DNA of 64,000 nucleotides. It comes from Caulobacter sp. UNC279MFTsu5.1 (GTDB lineage: Bacteria > Pseudomonadota > Alphaproteobacteria > Caulobacterales > Caulobacteraceae). The notes beneath the pieces are model-generated. The model saw only the letters and a list, made by a program, of their open reading frames with translations. It was not told the origin of the DNA and searched no databases. The stretch spans positions 1-64,000 of the forward strand of contig NZ_FORN01000028.1 in the NCBI RefSeq assembly GCF_900114015.1. The letters are read 5' to 3'. This document shows positions 38,874-47,548 of this stretch, in pieces (within the stretch, counting starts at the first letter, position 1; each line of letters begins with the position of its first letter). Made by a program: the position numbers and the translations under genes.

Positions 38874-39601
38874 TCCAGCGTGACCTTGGCGTCCAGCATG
38901 TAGCCCATGCCGCGATAGGTGCGGATCAGGGGCTGCTCGGACTGGGCCTCGATCTTGCGGCGCAGGCGGCTGATGTGCAGGTCGACCCGGCGGCCCAGGT
39001 TCTCGACCGTCTCGCCGGCGATGATGGTCAGCAGCTCGTCGCGCGACACCACCGAGCGGGCGTGGTCGGCCAGGGTCGACAGGATGGCGAACTCGCCCGG
39101 GGTCAGCAGCAGCAGCACGCCGTTGGGCGCGGTCAGCTGGCGGGCGGCGGCGTCCAGCCGGAAGCCGGCGAACAGGCGCACGTCGCGGCGCGGCCCCTTG
39201 CCGCCGGCCCGGCGGCGCAGCAGGGCCTTGACCCGGGCCAGCAGCTCGCGCGGCGGGATCGGCTTGACCACATAGTCGTCGGCGCCCAGCTCCAGGCCGA
39301 CGATGCGGTCGATCGGATCGCCCAGGGCGCTGAGCAGCAGGATGGCCGGCCCGTCGGTCCCCGACACCCGGCGGCACAGCGACAGGCCGGTCTCGCCGGG
39401 CAGGTTGACGTCCAGCACCAGCACGTCGACCGGCCGCGTCTCCAGCACCGCGCGGGCGGCGTGCGCGTCGGCGGCCTGGCGCACGGCGTAGCCCTGGCCC
39501 GCCAGATAGTCGGCCATCTCCTGGCGCAGCACGTCGTCGTCCTCGACCAGCAGGACGGTGGCGGTTTCGGCGAGGGCGTTCAGGATCATGACAGCGGACA
39601 T
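38870..39601 (-). CDS. OmpR-family response regulator
   Basis: A 243-residue regulator (or 239 if the ATG at 39589 is used): receiver domain with LLVEDDD acidic cluster, phospho-acceptor aspartate in VLVLDVNLPG (D64 from the longer start), the K in DDYVVKPIPPREL, then an OmpR/PhoB winged helix (LTPGEFAILSTLADH…VSRDELL…VDLHISRLRRKIE…IRTYRGMGYML). It receives phosphate from the overlapping kinase and presumably binds DNA as a dimer. Neither start has a strong ribosome site. Targets are unknown; porin, efflux or envelope genes are usual for this pair type. Confidence 0.93.
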   Translation of the reverse strand: MSAVMILNALAETATVLLVEDDDVLRQEMADYLAGQGYAVRQAADAHAARAVLETRPVDVLVLDVNLPGETGLSLCRRVSGTDGPAILLLSALGDPIDRIVGLELGADDYVVKPIPPRELLARVKALLRRRAGGKGPRRDVRLFAGFRLDAAARQLTAPNGVLLLLTPGEFAILSTLADHARSVVSRDELLTIIAGETVENLGRRVDLHISRLRRKIEAQSEQPLIRTYRGMGYMLDAKVTLE

Positions 39602-39802
39602 ACAGCCAGATTATGGCCTCGCCTGGACTTGCATCATGGGCGAAGCGGCGCGGTTGGACCCTTTGTCAGGTCTTCCGGCGTCTTTTTTGATGCGGCTTTG
39701 TATCGGGCCGAAACATCGCTGTATCGGGCTGCAATATTACCGCTTCTCCGCTTGTCCGGTTAAGGCGCGGGACGCCCCCGAACACCTCGAGGATGACAAC
39801 GC

Positions 39803-40408
39803 CTATTGGGTTCGCTGGGCCGTCGCCAGCGCCGCCACATAGGCCTCCATCAGCCGCACCAGCTCGTCCTCCAGCGCCGCCGGGTCCAGGCTCAGGTCCT
39901 TCTCGGCCGCCGCGGCGCGCAGCAGGCCGATCGCGGCGTGGGTCAGGACGAAGGCCGACTCGTTGGTCAGGGCGATCTCCAGCCGCGCCTTGCCGGCGAT
40001 CGAGGCCAGGAAGGCCTGGTGGTGGTGCGCCAGCATGCCGTCCTTGCCCTTCTGGAACAGGGCGTCGAACAGCACCTGGCCGGTGGCGGGCGAACCTTCG
40101 ACGCTTTTCATCAGGGTGCGGACGATATCTCGCACGCTGCCGATCTCCGGGCGCTCGATCACCGTCTCGGCGATGGCGTCGCGCACGCTGGCGGCCCGGC
40201 GCTGGGCCAGGGCGGCCAGGATGTCCTGCTTGCCGGCGAAGTACTGGTAGAGGGTGCCGATGCTGACCCCGGCCCGCTCGGCGATGCGGTTGGTGGTCAG
40301 CCGGTCGACGCCGTCGGCCTCGAGAAGTTGAAAGGTCGCGTCCAGGATCGCGTCGATCGTCGATTCCGAGCGGGCCTGGCGCGGGGTTCTGCGTTGTCTT
40401 TCAGCCAC
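39803..40408 (-). CDS. TetR-family repressor
   Basis: A 201-residue regulator. Residues 12-60 form the TetR helix-turn-helix (STIDAILDATFQLLEADGVDRLTTNRIAERAGVSIGTLYQYFAGKQDIL). The rest is a helical ligand domain with the RAAASVRDAI and HHHQAFLASIAG segments. It is divergent to the DUF2236 gene with a 125-base gap, which suggests it controls that gene and itself; no convincing palindrome was identified in the gap. Confidence 0.92.
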   Translation of the reverse strand: MAERQRRTPRQARSESTIDAILDATFQLLEADGVDRLTTNRIAERAGVSIGTLYQYFAGKQDILAALAQRRAASVRDAIAETVIERPEIGSVRDIVRTLMKSVEGSPATGQVLFDALFQKGKDGMLAHHHQAFLASIAGKARLEIALTNESAFVLTHAAIGLLRAAAAEKDLSLDPAALEDELVRLMEAYVAALATAQRTQ

Positions 40409-40533
40409 TTGCCATCCTTCCCCTGCCGCTCCGCCGTCTCGGCGGGAAGGCGAGTAGACCCTGAACGACGGTTACATAAGCTCGGCGGCGACACCAGGGT
40501 TTCGCCCCCAAGTTCGCACCTCCAGGAGCGCCG

Positions 40534-41859
40534 ATGAGTCTCTCTATCGACCAGGTCCGCGCCAAGGTGGCGTCGCAGAAGACGCGACTGCCGGCGCTTT
40601 ACGGAAACCTCGATTTCGACGCCGTGCCCAAGCGCTTCACGCCGGACGCGTCCAAGGCCGTGGTGCGCGACCGCGCGCCGCTGGGCGTGACCGTCACCCA
40701 GGACGACCTGGACCGGGTCCAGGCCTACACCCTGCTGGGCGACATGGTCGCCGACGCCTACGCCGCCCTGATCCCCAAGTACGGCTTTCGCCGGCTGATC
40801 GACATGCTGACCACGGCCTGCGAGCACGGCGTGGAGGCCGTGGCCGACGCGCCGCCGCAACTGGCCGCCTTCATCGCCGACATGGAGGCCGCGCCCGACT
40901 GGATCGACATGGACCTGGTGCGCGAGGGGGCGCGGCTGGACCTCAACGCCATGGCTCACCTGGCGCCGTTCGCGATCCGGGGGGCGTTCGTGGCCACCTT
41001 CCTGAACAAATACTCGGCCCTGCCCATGGCCCTGACCGGGACTCTGACCCACGACGGCGCCGCCCGGCGGGTCAACGAGACGGCGGCCTTCTTCGCCACC
41101 ACGGTGCTGCCCGGCGCTCTGGAGCGCCATGGCGCCGGGTTCAAGGCCGCCGCCATGGTGCGGCTGATGCATTCGATGGTGCGGTTCAACGCCCTTCGCT
41201 CGGGCCGTTGGGACGCGTCGGTCTACGGCGTGCCGATCCCTCAGGTCGACCAGATGCCGGCCGGCCTGATCCCGATCTACCTGCTGTCGTTCAAGATCCT
41301 GCGCCAGGGCCGACGGCGGTTCACCGCCGAGGAGCGGGCCAAGGTCGAGCTGGCCCGCTATCGCTGCTTCCTGCTGGGCCTGCCGCGCGACCTGCTGGCC
41401 GACACGCCCGAGGGGATCGTCCGCGCCATGACCGCCCGCGACTCCACCCTGCGCCGGGGCTTCGACGACGAGACCTGCGGCGCCCTGATCCGAGCCACCC
41501 TGGCCGCCTACCTGCCGCCCGACCGCTCGCCGGCCAACCGTCTGCACGACCACGTCGAGCGCCGCTTCGCCAAGGTGTTCTTCGTGCGCCACTTCCTGAA
41601 CGGCGACCGGGCGGCGGCGGCGCGGATGGGGGTCGAGGTCGCGCCGGTCGACCGGCTGGTGTTCGCGGCCGTGGCCCTGGACGTGACCGCGCGGATGGCG
41701 GCTTTTCAGATGGCCGGCAAGGTTCCGGGCCTGCGCGGTCTGGCCGACGCCGTGCTGGAGCGCCGCGTGCACAGGCTGCTGGCCCGCTACGGCCACGCCG
41801 AATACGTCACCGACGCGGCCCGATACCGTCCCGCCCATGCGGCGCCGGCGGCGGTCTGA
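40534..41859 (+). CDS. DUF2236 (MpaB/latex-clearing-like) oxygenase-family protein
   Basis: A 441-residue helical protein with the DUF2236 landmarks: GDMVADAY, the WIDMDLVREGARL segment, NETAAFFATTVLPGAL, and VRLMHSMVRFN, where H213 matches the position of the proposed heme-binding histidine of the family; the C-terminal part has CFLLGLPRDLLADTPEG. Characterised relatives include the rubber oxygenase Lcp and the fungal MpaB that cleaves a farnesyl chain, both heme or oxidative enzymes, but most bacterial members are uncharacterised. No signal peptide is seen. It is divergent to a TetR repressor, consistent with induction by a hydrophobic compound. Confidence 0.78.
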   Translation: MSLSIDQVRAKVASQKTRLPALYGNLDFDAVPKRFTPDASKAVVRDRAPLGVTVTQDDLDRVQAYTLLGDMVADAYAALIPKYGFRRLIDMLTTACEHGVEAVADAPPQLAAFIADMEAAPDWIDMDLVREGARLDLNAMAHLAPFAIRGAFVATFLNKYSALPMALTGTLTHDGAARRVNETAAFFATTVLPGALERHGAGFKAAAMVRLMHSMVRFNALRSGRWDASVYGVPIPQVDQMPAGLIPIYLLSFKILRQGRRRFTAEERAKVELARYRCFLLGLPRDLLADTPEGIVRAMTARDSTLRRGFDDETCGALIRATLAAYLPPDRSPANRLHDHVERRFAKVFFVRHFLNGDRAAAARMGVEVAPVDRLVFAAVALDVTARMAAFQMAGKVPGLRGLADAVLERRVHRLLARYGHAEYVTDAARYRPAHAAPAAV

Positions 41860-41878
41860 ACGCGCCCTGCTCAGTATA

Positions 41879-41891
41879 TTGACTCAGTCAA
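41879..41891. promoter_or_regulatory. Operator 1 of the MarR-GNAT gene
   Basis: TTGACTCAGTCAA is a perfect palindrome (six-base arms about a central C). Its centre is 25 bases from that of the second copy, about two and a half helical turns. It lies upstream of the MarR-type regulator gene, which suggests autoregulation. Confidence 0.75.
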
Positions 41892-41903
41892 GATATCAAC
41901 TAT

Positions 41904-41916
41904 TTGACTCCGTCAA
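41904..41916. promoter_or_regulatory. Operator 2 of the MarR-GNAT gene
   Basis: TTGACTCCGTCAA matches operator 1 at 12 of 13 positions, with intact TTGAC/GTCAA arms. It ends 20 bases before the chosen ATG at 41937 and overlaps an upstream in-frame start, which argues against that start. Confidence 0.75.
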
Positions 41917-41936
41917 CATGCAGCGCGGAGCCCGCC

Positions 41937-42857
41937 ATGATTCCGGAGACCCAGATCGCCGCCCTGCGCGCCTTCAACCGGCTGTACACGCGCAAGCTCG
42001 GCCTCCTGAATCCTCGCCTGGACAGCAGTCCATTCTCGCTGACCGAGGCGCGGGTTCTGTATGAACTGGCCCACCGGAGCGATCCGACGGCGGCGGAGAT
42101 CACCCGCGTCCTCGACCTCGACCCGGCCCAACTGAGCCGGACCCTCAAGCGCTTCGAGGCGCGCGGCCTGGTCGAGACGGTCCCGCATCCCGGCGGGGGG
42201 CGCAGCCGGCCGATCCGCCTGACGCCCGCCGGTCGCGAAGCCTTCGCCGCCCTCGAGCGCAACACCCGCGACGCGATCGCCGGCCTGCTGACGGCCCTGC
42301 CGACGGGCAAGCGCGAGATCCTGCTGGCGGCCGCCCGGTCCATCGGCGAGGTGTTCGAGGAAGCGCCCGCCGGCGCGGTGACGCTCCGCGACCTGCGCCC
42401 TGGCGACCTGGGCTGGATCGTCCACCGGCAGGCGGTGCTCTACACCCAGGAGTACGGCTGGACCCAGGACTACGAAGCCCTGGTGGCGCGGATCCTGGCC
42501 GACTTCGTCCAGGCGTTCGATCCGACGCGCGAGGCCGCTTGGATCGCCGAGCAGGACGGCCGGGTGGTGGGGTCGATCTTCTTGGTGCGCGGCGACGCGC
42601 CGGACGTCGGCAGGCTGCGGCTGCTCTATGTCGAGCCCGACATGCGAGGCCGGGGCGTGGGGGCCATGCTCGTCCAGGCCTGCATCGAGCGGGCGCGGGC
42701 GGTCGGCTATCGCCGCCTGGAGCTGTGGACCAACAGCATCCTGGTCGCCGCCCGGCGGATCTACCAGCGGGCGGGCTTCGTGCTGGTCGACGAGACGGCG
42801 CACCACTCGTTCGGCCACGACCTTCTGGGGCAAACCTGGGCGCTGGACCTGGACTAG
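41937..42857 (+). CDS. MarR-GNAT fusion: transcription regulator/acetyltransferase
   Basis: A 306-residue protein of two domains. Residues 1-140 are a MarR winged helix (FNRLYTRKLGLLNPRLDSSPFSLTEARVLYELAHR…TAAEITRVLDLDPAQLSRTLKRFEARGLVE, then the wing PHPGGGRSRPIRLTPAGREAF). Residues about 150-306 are a GNAT acetyltransferase (RDLRPGDLGWIVHRQAVLYTQEYGW…GSIFLVRG…LRLLYVEPDMRGRGVGAMLV with the acetyl-CoA loop RGRGVG, then YQRAGFVLVDE). Such fusions are known in several proteobacteria, but the acetylated substrate is usually unknown. Two palindromic operators just upstream suggest self-repression. Confidence 0.92.
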   Translation: MIPETQIAALRAFNRLYTRKLGLLNPRLDSSPFSLTEARVLYELAHRSDPTAAEITRVLDLDPAQLSRTLKRFEARGLVETVPHPGGGRSRPIRLTPAGREAFAALERNTRDAIAGLLTALPTGKREILLAAARSIGEVFEEAPAGAVTLRDLRPGDLGWIVHRQAVLYTQEYGWTQDYEALVARILADFVQAFDPTREAAWIAEQDGRVVGSIFLVRGDAPDVGRLRLLYVEPDMRGRGVGAMLVQACIERARAVGYRRLELWTNSILVAARRIYQRAGFVLVDETAHHSFGHDLLGQTWALDLD

Positions 42858-42906
42858 AGCGCCTTCCGGGGAGCGAAAACCGCGTCCTTCGGCAAGCCCC
42901 TCCCGT

Positions 42907-43014
42907 TGTCATCCCGGAAAGCGCGCAGCACTTGTCCGGAATCCAGGGCAGCCGCACCGCATCAGCCCAGTCCCTTGGGTCCCCGACGGCCTCTGCGGGG
43001 CTTCCGAGATGACA
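42907..43014. repeat. Bipartite palindromic element, family C, copy 1
   Basis: The left part (TTGTCATCCCGGAAAGCGCG…) and right part (…GCTTCCGAGATGACA) are imperfect inverted copies. The middle contains GCACCGCATCAGCCCAGTCCC-like sequence that is identical in the element at 51889-51998, so these are two copies of one mobile or amplified element. It lies between convergent genes. Confidence 0.75.
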
Positions 43015-43039
43015 GCGGTTATGAGCCGTAAGGCGGTCG

Positions 43040-45763
43040 CTACTTCACCTCCACCGCCCCCAACGCCTCCGGAACCAGGGCCAGGTTCATGATCGCCGCC
43101 AGGCCCCATTGGGCCGCGCCGTTGGTGGTGACCCCGGCCGCCTCGTCGACGGGGTTGAGCACGTCGGGGCCGGCGAAGCGCCGGGTCATGGTCGTCAGGT
43201 TCAGGTCCTCGACCACGCCGCGGCCGAAGAACTCGCTCCAGGCCCGCTCGGCCAGCGCCTTGTCGCCCAGGCGCGAGGCGGCGTAGGCGGTCAGGCGCGA
43301 ATGGCCCTGGCGCAGGCCGTTGGGGCCCAGCGGCCGGCCGAACTGGGCCGTCTGCTCCTCGCGCGAGGCGTTGTACCAGCGGCAATAGTCCAGCCAGGCC
43401 CTGTCGTAGGCGGGCTCGCGGATCAGGGCCAGCATCTCGACATGGATCTCTGGGGCGCCGAACGCCGCGTTCAGGTGCGAGACCGCCAGGCGGTCGCCCG
43501 CGCCGGAGAACGCGCCGGTCTTGGCGTCGTAGGTCGCGCTGCCGGCGAACCACTGCTTCTGCAGGGCGGTGATCGACTTCATGCCGGCGACGATCCGGTC
43601 GCGCCAGCGCGGATCGCCGGTCCGCTCCCACTCGGTGAACCAGGCCCCGCACAGCGAGCTCCAGTCGGTGCCGAACGAGGCGCGGATCTCGCCCTTGGGC
43701 CAAGCGCCGTCCTCCAGCTTGCGGCCGATATTGACCCGGGTCAGCGCCTGGTCGCCGTCGACCAGCTCGCGCATCAGGTCGCCGACCCGCTCGTCGGCGG
43801 TCAGGTAGTAGTAGATGCGGCGATAGAGGGCGTTGCTGACCCGCGGCTGCTTGGAGCTGTCGCCCCAGTGCTGCACGCCGTGCCGCGTGCCCAGGCCCCG
43901 GTAGGGGCCGACGTGATAGACGTCGACCTCGCCGGTGTGGCGGGTCATGGCCTCGGCCATCCGGAACACGTCGGCCCGGCCGCCGCGCAGGAAGCTCAGC
44001 CACAGCCACAGATCGGTCGACAGCTCGGAATTGTCCCAGGCGAAGCCGCCGATGTCATAGCGCCAGACGTGGCGGTCGACGTCGTAGCTGTGCATGACGT
44101 CGCCATAGTCCCAGAAGCCGTACCAGCGGCGCTGCTCGATCTGAGCGAGGTAGAAGTTCAGCAACTGGTCCTGGCGGTCCTCGATCCGGGCCTTCAGCGG
44201 CGTGCTCCGGTCGGGCAGGCTCCAGGCGCCCAGCACGCCGGCGGCGTGGATCCGCTCGGGCGTCGCCATCAGCCGTGGCGGCCGATCGTTCAGCTGGGCC
44301 ATCAGCGGGAAGCGGTCGCGGGCCGGGGTGGCGTCCAAGGCCCACAGCCGCAGCTCGGTGGTGCGGGCGATCCCCGTGGGCGTCCCCCAGCCCTTCTCGT
44401 AGTCCTCGTAGGTGATGTTGAGGCCTTCGGTCTCCTGGGCGTGGGTCTCCATGCCCAGGCCGTCGTGATAGAAGCGGGTGTCCATCACCGGGGCGTCGGG
44501 CGACCACAGCCAGGCGGTCAGCTGGGCGACGTCGCCGGCCGCGCCGCGGATCTCCAGGGCGGTCGGCGGGGCGCGCCAGAAGTTGCCGAGGCCGATCGCC
44601 GCCCCGCCGCCGGCGCCGCCGACATAGGCCACGCCGCTGGCTCGCGCTCCGCCGTCGGCACGGATCCAGGCATGGCCCGGCGCGGTGCGCTTGCGGATCG
44701 TGAAGCCGTCGGCCGTGGGCTGCGACAGCAGGAAGTCGCCCCAGGCCGGGATCAGGTGCAGGGCCGAGCGGACGGGCGCCGCCATCTGCTCGACGGGCGG
44801 AACCTTGCGGCCGGCGACCTGGGCCTCGCGGAACGCCGCGCCGGGGTCGCGGCGCAGGCCGGTCAGCGGCTTGACCGCCTCGGCCCACAGTCCCGTATCT
44901 TGGCCTTCATCCTGGCCGGTGAAGCGGACGTGGCGGTCGTAGAGTTCATCGGCCATCGGTACGTCTGCGGTGACGCCCAGGCCGCAGACGAAGTCCGCGC
45001 CTGCGTCGCCGTCGAAGACGAAGGTGTGCATCATCCGCAGCGAGTCCGCCCCGGCATAGGCGTAGAAGCGGACGATGAACGGGGCCCAGGCGCGGTCTGC
45101 GTTCTTGTGGCGGCCCTCGACACGGATCACGGCCCGGACCGGTCCGTTCTGCTCGATCACGACCTTGTCGAGCGCGCTTTCGAAGGTCTTGCGGCTCACC
45201 GGCGCCGGGCCGATCTCGGGCGCGTCCTGGGTCTGCAGGACGAGGCGGACATTGCGCAGCACCTCGCGCCCGCCCCGGGTCGCCGAGGCGATCAGGGCCG
45301 AGCCGTCGCGGGGGAAGCGCCAGGTGGCCGGGCCGGTCGAGACCTCGATGGCGGTCGGGCCTTCGGTCACGCGGACACCGGGCGTGACGGGATCCGGCTT
45401 GCCGGGCTCGATCGTTAAGCGTGCGCCCAGGTCGCCGGCCCCCACGGCGTGGGCCGTCCATTTCAGCGAGCCGTCGGGCCAGTAGGCCAGGGGCCAGGTC
45501 TGCAGGGGCACGGCGCCGCCGTCGGCCGACCGGGCGCGGAACGCCTGCTTGCGGGGCAGCGCGCCCTGCGGCCAGGGGACGCCCCAGGTCTGGCCGGCGT
45601 TCAGGGCCGGCGGTCGGCCGTCGATCCACGTCGCCAGCGTTTGCGGCAAGGGCTTGCCCGTCGCGGCCTGGACCGGAGCGCCGGCCAGCGACGCGGCCGG
45701 TCCCGCCAGGGCGCCGGCCAGGGCCGCCTGCACCATCACATCACGTCGGGTGGGCGTCGTCAT
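43040..45763 (-). CDS. Tat-exported PcRGLX/YetA-like (rhamnogalacturonan lyase family) protein
   Basis: A 907-residue protein with a Tat-type signal (TPTRRDVMVQAALAGALAGPAASLAG). The N-terminal region (LATWIDGRPPALNAGQTWGVPWPQGALPRKQAFRARSADGG… AYWPDGSLKWTAHAV) matches RIFT-barrel domains of the PcRGLX/YetA group; a long beta region follows (to about 500), then an alpha/alpha-barrel-like half (WRYDIGGFAWDNSELSTDLWLWLSFLRGGRADVFRMAEAMTRHTGEVDVYHVGPYRGLGTRHGVQHWGDSSKQPRVSNALYRRIYY…). The closest characterised enzyme is an exo-rhamnogalacturonan lyase of family PL26, but catalytic residues could not be assigned. It is divergent to the second fecI-fecR-receptor cassette, which may control it. Confidence 0.65.
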   Translation of the reverse strand: MTTPTRRDVMVQAALAGALAGPAASLAGAPVQAATGKPLPQTLATWIDGRPPALNAGQTWGVPWPQGALPRKQAFRARSADGGAVPLQTWPLAYWPDGSLKWTAHAVGAGDLGARLTIEPGKPDPVTPGVRVTEGPTAIEVSTGPATWRFPRDGSALIASATRGGREVLRNVRLVLQTQDAPEIGPAPVSRKTFESALDKVVIEQNGPVRAVIRVEGRHKNADRAWAPFIVRFYAYAGADSLRMMHTFVFDGDAGADFVCGLGVTADVPMADELYDRHVRFTGQDEGQDTGLWAEAVKPLTGLRRDPGAAFREAQVAGRKVPPVEQMAAPVRSALHLIPAWGDFLLSQPTADGFTIRKRTAPGHAWIRADGGARASGVAYVGGAGGGAAIGLGNFWRAPPTALEIRGAAGDVAQLTAWLWSPDAPVMDTRFYHDGLGMETHAQETEGLNITYEDYEKGWGTPTGIARTTELRLWALDATPARDRFPLMAQLNDRPPRLMATPERIHAAGVLGAWSLPDRSTPLKARIEDRQDQLLNFYLAQIEQRRWYGFWDYGDVMHSYDVDRHVWRYDIGGFAWDNSELSTDLWLWLSFLRGGRADVFRMAEAMTRHTGEVDVYHVGPYRGLGTRHGVQHWGDSSKQPRVSNALYRRIYYYLTADERVGDLMRELVDGDQALTRVNIGRKLEDGAWPKGEIRASFGTDWSSLCGAWFTEWERTGDPRWRDRIVAGMKSITALQKQWFAGSATYDAKTGAFSGAGDRLAVSHLNAAFGAPEIHVEMLALIREPAYDRAWLDYCRWYNASREEQTAQFGRPLGPNGLRQGHSRLTAYAASRLGDKALAERAWSEFFGRGVVEDLNLTTMTRRFAGPDVLNPVDEAAGVTTNGAAQWGLAAIMNLALVPEALGAVEVK

Positions 45764-45979
45764 GGGCGCGCGTCCTCTGGGCGGTCTCCGCCAGCCTCGC
45801 CTCGGACGCTAATTCCATATTTTGTAACGTCAATCCATTTTATGAGATTATACAATCCTCGGTCTTCAAGCGCTCCACGGCGCGCCGAACTCCCAGCGCC
45901 TGTCAGCAAACCGACACACGATGCGGCTAGTTCGGCGTCCGGGATCCTGGCGCAGCGATGAGGGGGCGGGACGTCTTCC
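45764..45979. promoter_or_regulatory. Divergent promoter region between lyase-like gene and fecI
   Basis: The stretch 45810-45870 is markedly AT-richer than the surroundings (TTCCATATTTTGTAACGTC, then TTTTATGAGATTATACAATCC), as expected for divergent promoters. No palindrome long enough to call an operator was found. Confidence 0.5.
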
Positions 45980-46561
45980 ATGGCCTGGCTTCGCGACATC
46001 GACCGCTGGTTCGCCGCCCGCGTCCTGCCCTATGCGGGAAACTACCGAGCCTATGCCCGCAAGCTGGTCGGCGACGAGGGCGACGCCGAGGACCTGGTGC
46101 AGGAGGCCTACGCCAAGGTGCTGGGCGTGGCCGAGTGGCGGCGGCTGGAGGCGCCAGAGCGGTTCGTGCTGACCATCATCCGCAACCTGGCCTTCGAACG
46201 TTTCCGCCGCGCCAAGGTGGTGGGCATCCGTCAGATCGGGGTGCTGGAGATGGACGCTCTGCCCGACCCGGCGCCGGACGCCTATGCGGTGACCAGCGCT
46301 CGCCAGGAGCTGGACCTGGTGCTGGCGGCCCTGGATCGCCTGCCCGCCAAGTGCCGAAAAGTGCTGACCCTGCGAAAAATGCACGGCCTGTCGCCCGGAC
46401 AGATAGCGGTTAGGTTGAACCTGTCCGTCTCTACAGTCGAGAAGCACCTGGCCAAGGGCCTCAAGCTCTTGACCAAGGCCCTGGCCACGGGCGATGGCCG
46501 CAGTATCGGGAAACGGTCGAGTTCATGGCGCAACCGGGCGATCAAGACAGAGACGCGCTGA
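45980..46561 (+). CDS. fecI: FecI-type ECF sigma factor, second cassette
   Basis: A 193-residue sigma factor: region 2 (YAGNYRAYARKLVGDEGDAEDLVQEAYAKVL… ERFVLTIIRNLAFERFRRAK) and region 4 (LDRLPAKCRKVLTLRKMHGLSPGQIAVRLNLSVSTVEKHLAKGLKLL). The C-terminal 25 residues beyond region 4 are extra because the reading frame runs through the fecR start; the two genes overlap by 37 bases, so they are translationally coupled. It is presumed to transcribe the receptor gene at 47549 and possibly the divergent lyase-like gene. Confidence 0.92.
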   Translation: MAWLRDIDRWFAARVLPYAGNYRAYARKLVGDEGDAEDLVQEAYAKVLGVAEWRRLEAPERFVLTIIRNLAFERFRRAKVVGIRQIGVLEMDALPDPAPDAYAVTSARQELDLVLAALDRLPAKCRKVLTLRKMHGLSPGQIAVRLNLSVSTVEKHLAKGLKLLTKALATGDGRSIGKRSSSWRNRAIKTETR

Positions 46562-47475
46562 TCGCCGAGGCTTCGCTGTGGCTGGCGCGCCTCGACACCG
46601 GCCGGGCTTGCCAACAGGACCTGGACGCCTGGCGCGAGGCCGACCCGCGCCGCGCCGCCGCCTTCGCCGAGGTGGCCGGCGCCTGGACCCGGCTCGACGC
46701 CCTGCGCGGCGCCGACGGCCAGGCCGTTCCCGGGCCCAGCCGTCGGGCTTGGCTGGCCGGCGGCGGCGCGGCCCTGGCGGCCAGTCTCGTGGGCGGGGCC
46801 TGGCTGGGCCGCGACCTCCTGCTGCGCGACCGCGCGATCACCGGGGTGGGCGAGCGCCGGACCCTGGCCCTGCCCGACGGCAGCTCGGTCGAGCTGAACA
46901 CCGACACCGAGGTCTTCTGGCGGTTCGACCGCAAGCGCCGACGGCTGTGGCTGTCGCGCGGCGAGGCGGCCCTGATGGTCGCCCACGACCGCCTGCGGCC
47001 GTTCGAGCTGTTCACGTCTCAAGGGCTGGCCCGCCTGGCCGCTGGCCAGTTCAACGCCCGCCTGCGGCCGGCGGGGCTGGACCTGATCGTGCTGGCCGGC
47101 CGGGCGGCGGTCGAGACCGCCTCGGGCGCGGCCCAGGCCCAGGTGGTCGGACCCGCCGACGCCCGCCAGGCGCTGGAGGTCAGCGCCCGCGGCGTGGCGG
47201 TGGTGGCCACGCCGGAAGACCAGGCCCAGAGCGTCCAGGCCTGGCGGCGCGGCGAGATCGTCTTCGAGGGCCAGGCCCTGTCGGCCGCCGTCGAGGAATA
47301 CAACCGCTACCTGACCCGCAAGCTGGTGATCGGCGACGAGCGGGCAGGGGCCCTGCGCCTGGGCGGCCGTTTCCTGACCGGCGACCCCGACAGCTTCCTG
47401 GACGCTCTGCGCACGACCTTCGGTGTACGGATCGTCGAGGACGGACCGTCGCGAATTCTTCTTAAATCTCGATAG
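46525..47475 (+). CDS. fecR: FecR-family relay protein, second cassette
   Basis: A 316-residue inner-membrane protein: cytoplasmic ASLWLARLDTGRACQQDLDAWREADPRRAAAFAEVAGAWTRL motif (DUF4880-like), one hydrophobic segment at about 75-92 (AWLAGGGAALAASLVGGAWL), then the periplasmic FecR domain (GVGERRTLALPDGSSVELNTDTEVFWRF…LSRGEAALMVAHD…) and the C-terminal region EEYNRYLTRKLVIGDERAGALRLGGRFLTGDPDSFLDAL that would face the receptor. The R/K-rich residues just before the membrane segment agree with inside orientation. Ends 73 bases before the receptor start. Confidence 0.92.
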   Translation: MAQPGDQDRDALIAEASLWLARLDTGRACQQDLDAWREADPRRAAAFAEVAGAWTRLDALRGADGQAVPGPSRRAWLAGGGAALAASLVGGAWLGRDLLLRDRAITGVGERRTLALPDGSSVELNTDTEVFWRFDRKRRRLWLSRGEAALMVAHDRLRPFELFTSQGLARLAAGQFNARLRPAGLDLIVLAGRAAVETASGAAQAQVVGPADARQALEVSARGVAVVATPEDQAQSVQAWRRGEIVFEGQALSAAVEEYNRYLTRKLVIGDERAGALRLGGRFLTGDPDSFLDALRTTFGVRIVEDGPSRILLKSR

Positions 47476-47548
47476 GGGTTTCGCCCCGCTCCCCCGTCTT
47501 GCCGTTCGAGACGCCGATCGCGGCGACCAACGACAAGGGGGTGTTTCC

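Noticed and set aside
46400-46425. AGGTTGAACCT palindrome
   Set aside because: It lies inside the coding region of the second FecI sigma factor (region 4), so codon constraint explains it.
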